The translations under genes and the position numbers were made by a program. The notes under the pieces were generated by a model, which was given only the letters and a program-made list of their open reading frames with translations, was not told where the DNA came from and ran no database searches. Positions 7,460 to 7,760 of a stretch of DNA of 7,760 bases are shown here, piece by piece. Origin of the DNA: DATAFT01 sp035544635 (GTDB taxonomy: Bacteria > Acidobacteriota > Thermoanaerobaculia > Multivoradales > Multivoraceae); contig DATKDQ010000343.1 in NCBI GenBank assembly GCA_035544635.1, positions 1-7,760 of the forward strand, given 5' to 3'. Position 1 is the stretch's first letter. The number at the start of each line of letters is the position of its first letter.

Positions 7460-7547
7460 TGGCGCCGCGGACGGCGCGCATCGCCCGCCCGCGGACGGAC
7501 GGGCTCCCGTCCCCCGAAACGCTGACCTGCATTACTCGGACACCCTC
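7460..7547 (+). repeat. Conserved ~90-base block, second occurrence (first at 507-598)
   Basis: Aligned with 507-598, this block differs by one substitution in the mini-hairpin tail (GCGCGT versus GCGCAT), a 4-base deletion in the GTCC-repeat palindrome and two substitutions before the core (GCT versus CCC). The last 34 bases are identical. The core is less GC-rich than its surroundings and has only a weak internal pairing (CCGA with TCGG), so it looks like a sequence-conserved segment between structured ends. Confidence 0.9.
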
Positions 7548-7586
7548 GGCTAGGAGCCCGTCCGCGGGCGCTCGGCGGGAGACATG

Positions 7587-7626
7587 GCTAGCGGAGGAAA
7601 TGCTACTCAGCGTTTCCGGAGCTAGC
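7587..7626. repeat. Hairpin H6 of repeat copy II
   Basis: The inner stem is GGAAATGCT (7596-7604) with AGCGTTTCC (7609-7617), 9 pairs including one G-T wobble, and loop ACTC. GGA triplets lie on both sides, then GCTAGC outer arms (7587-7592 and 7621-7626). The orientation appears reversed relative to H1 and H5: on the - strand the internal loop reads TCC/TCC, and a spacer leads to a GCCCGCGGACGGGC palindrome. The copy therefore seems to be bounded by oppositely oriented hairpins. Confidence 0.75.
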
Positions 7627-7658
7627 TCCCGGCGTGCGGATCGGTCGCCGGGTCGTGA

Positions 7659-7667
7659 TGCTACGCT
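7659..7667 (+). promoter_or_regulatory. Extended -10 promoter of the epimerase gene
   Basis: TG-C-TACGCT is an extended -10 box. It predicts transcription from about 7674, just before the GGGAGG Shine-Dalgarno at 7675-7680. The 5' untranslated leader would be very short. No good -35 was seen. The promoter lies immediately downstream of repeat copy II, so the epimerase can be expressed separately from the meaB operon. Confidence 0.4.
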
Positions 7668-7685
7668 CGGCGGCGGGAGGTCGGC

Positions 7686-7760
7686 ATGATTCGGGCCATC
7701 GAGCACATCGGTATCGCGGTGCGGTCGATCGAGGAGGCGCGCCCGTTCTACGAGTCCCTC
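7686..7760 (+). CDS. mce: Methylmalonyl-CoA epimerase (VOC superfamily), N-terminal fragment
   Basis: Only the first 25 residues are in the window. They read MIRAIEHIGIAVRSIEEARP followed by FYESL, the typical opening of methylmalonyl-CoA epimerase, with a conserved metal-ligand His at residue 7 and the IEHIGIAV...A..FY..L pattern of a VOC (glyoxalase-fold) module. The enzyme interconverts (S)- and (R)-methylmalonyl-CoA in propionate and branched-chain metabolism. GGGAGG lies 5 bases before the ATG. MeaB directly upstream strongly supports epimerase over other VOC proteins. The rest of the gene runs off the window. Confidence 0.85.
   Translation, partial: MIRAIEHIGIAVRSIEEARPFYESL

Larger units (their letters stand above)
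7375..7626 (+). repeat. Composite palindromic intergenic repeat element, copy II
   Basis: In order: hairpin H5; mini-hairpin D (7426-7443); a 17-base linker; mini-hairpin E (7461-7479, identical to A and B over 19 bases); the shortened palindrome (7483-7504); the conserved core (7514-7547, identical to 565-598); a further GC-rich palindrome (GCCCG-TCCG-CGGGC, around 7556-7569); and hairpin H6 (7587-7626). It fills almost the whole 307-base gap between meaB and the epimerase gene. Compared with copy I it has an extra mini-hairpin before the core and an extra palindrome after it, so the element is modular. Open frames crossing it on both strands are not convincing as genes. Confidence 0.8.

Noticed and set aside
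7413..7706. Small open frames on both strands across repeat copy II (7417-7689 + and 7413-7706 -)
   Set aside because: They consist almost entirely of hairpins and repeats. The conserved core differs between copies without codon-like constraint, and no Shine-Dalgarno supports them. The - frame would also run over the epimerase promoter and start.

Overview
The window is a GC-rich bacterial chromosome segment. Seven protein-coding regions are all on the + strand, and they are broken up by structured, repeated intergenic DNA. The combination of dnaK next to an HspR-type MerR regulator, a DnaC/IstB-like ATPase, a SpoIID-domain protein with a SPOR repeat, MeaB and methylmalonyl-CoA epimerase suggests an environmental high-GC lineage. 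Acidobacteriota is my best guess; Myxococcota or another deltaproteobacterial-type lineage is also possible. This is inference from gene content and base composition; there is no rRNA or other phylogenetic marker to settle it.

Layout. (1) 1-458: C-terminal part of a membrane-anchored protein of unknown function. (2) 459-821: non-coding, holding a composite palindromic repeat element (about 459-665) and then the dnaK promoter region. (3) 822-2741: full-length dnaK. (4) 2737-2850: an 18-bp perfect hairpin over the dnaK stop codon, then an inverted partial copy of the repeat element that runs into the hspR ribosome binding site. (5) 2851-3222: HspR-like MerR regulator, followed by a long inverted repeat. 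(6) 3333-7378: a tight three-gene operon of DnaC-like ATPase, SpoIID/SPOR protein and MeaB GTPase, with a 23-base overlap and then a 4-base gap. (7) 7379-7685: a second large copy of the repeat element, then an extended -10 promoter and Shine-Dalgarno. (8) 7686-7760: the start of methylmalonyl-CoA epimerase.

Function. dnaK and hspR form a heat-shock chaperone and repressor pair. MeaB and the epimerase belong to methylmalonyl-CoA metabolism: MeaB protects and reactivates the B12-dependent mutase, and the epimerase interconverts the methylmalonyl-CoA stereoisomers. The SpoIID protein is a cell-wall enzyme that is probably exported. Why it shares an operon with a helicase-loader-like ATPase and MeaB is not obvious.

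The most unusual content is the intergenic repeat family. A block of about 90 bases is duplicated nearly identically 7 kb apart. A 17-19 base mini-hairpin occurs five times, only between genes. Six longer hairpins share one design, and three of them sit on or within 2 bases of a stop codon. Two of these hairpins differ by a compensated base-pair change. I did not recognise this family. It may be a REP/RAYT-type mobile palindrome, a 3'-end or terminator module, or a structured RNA.
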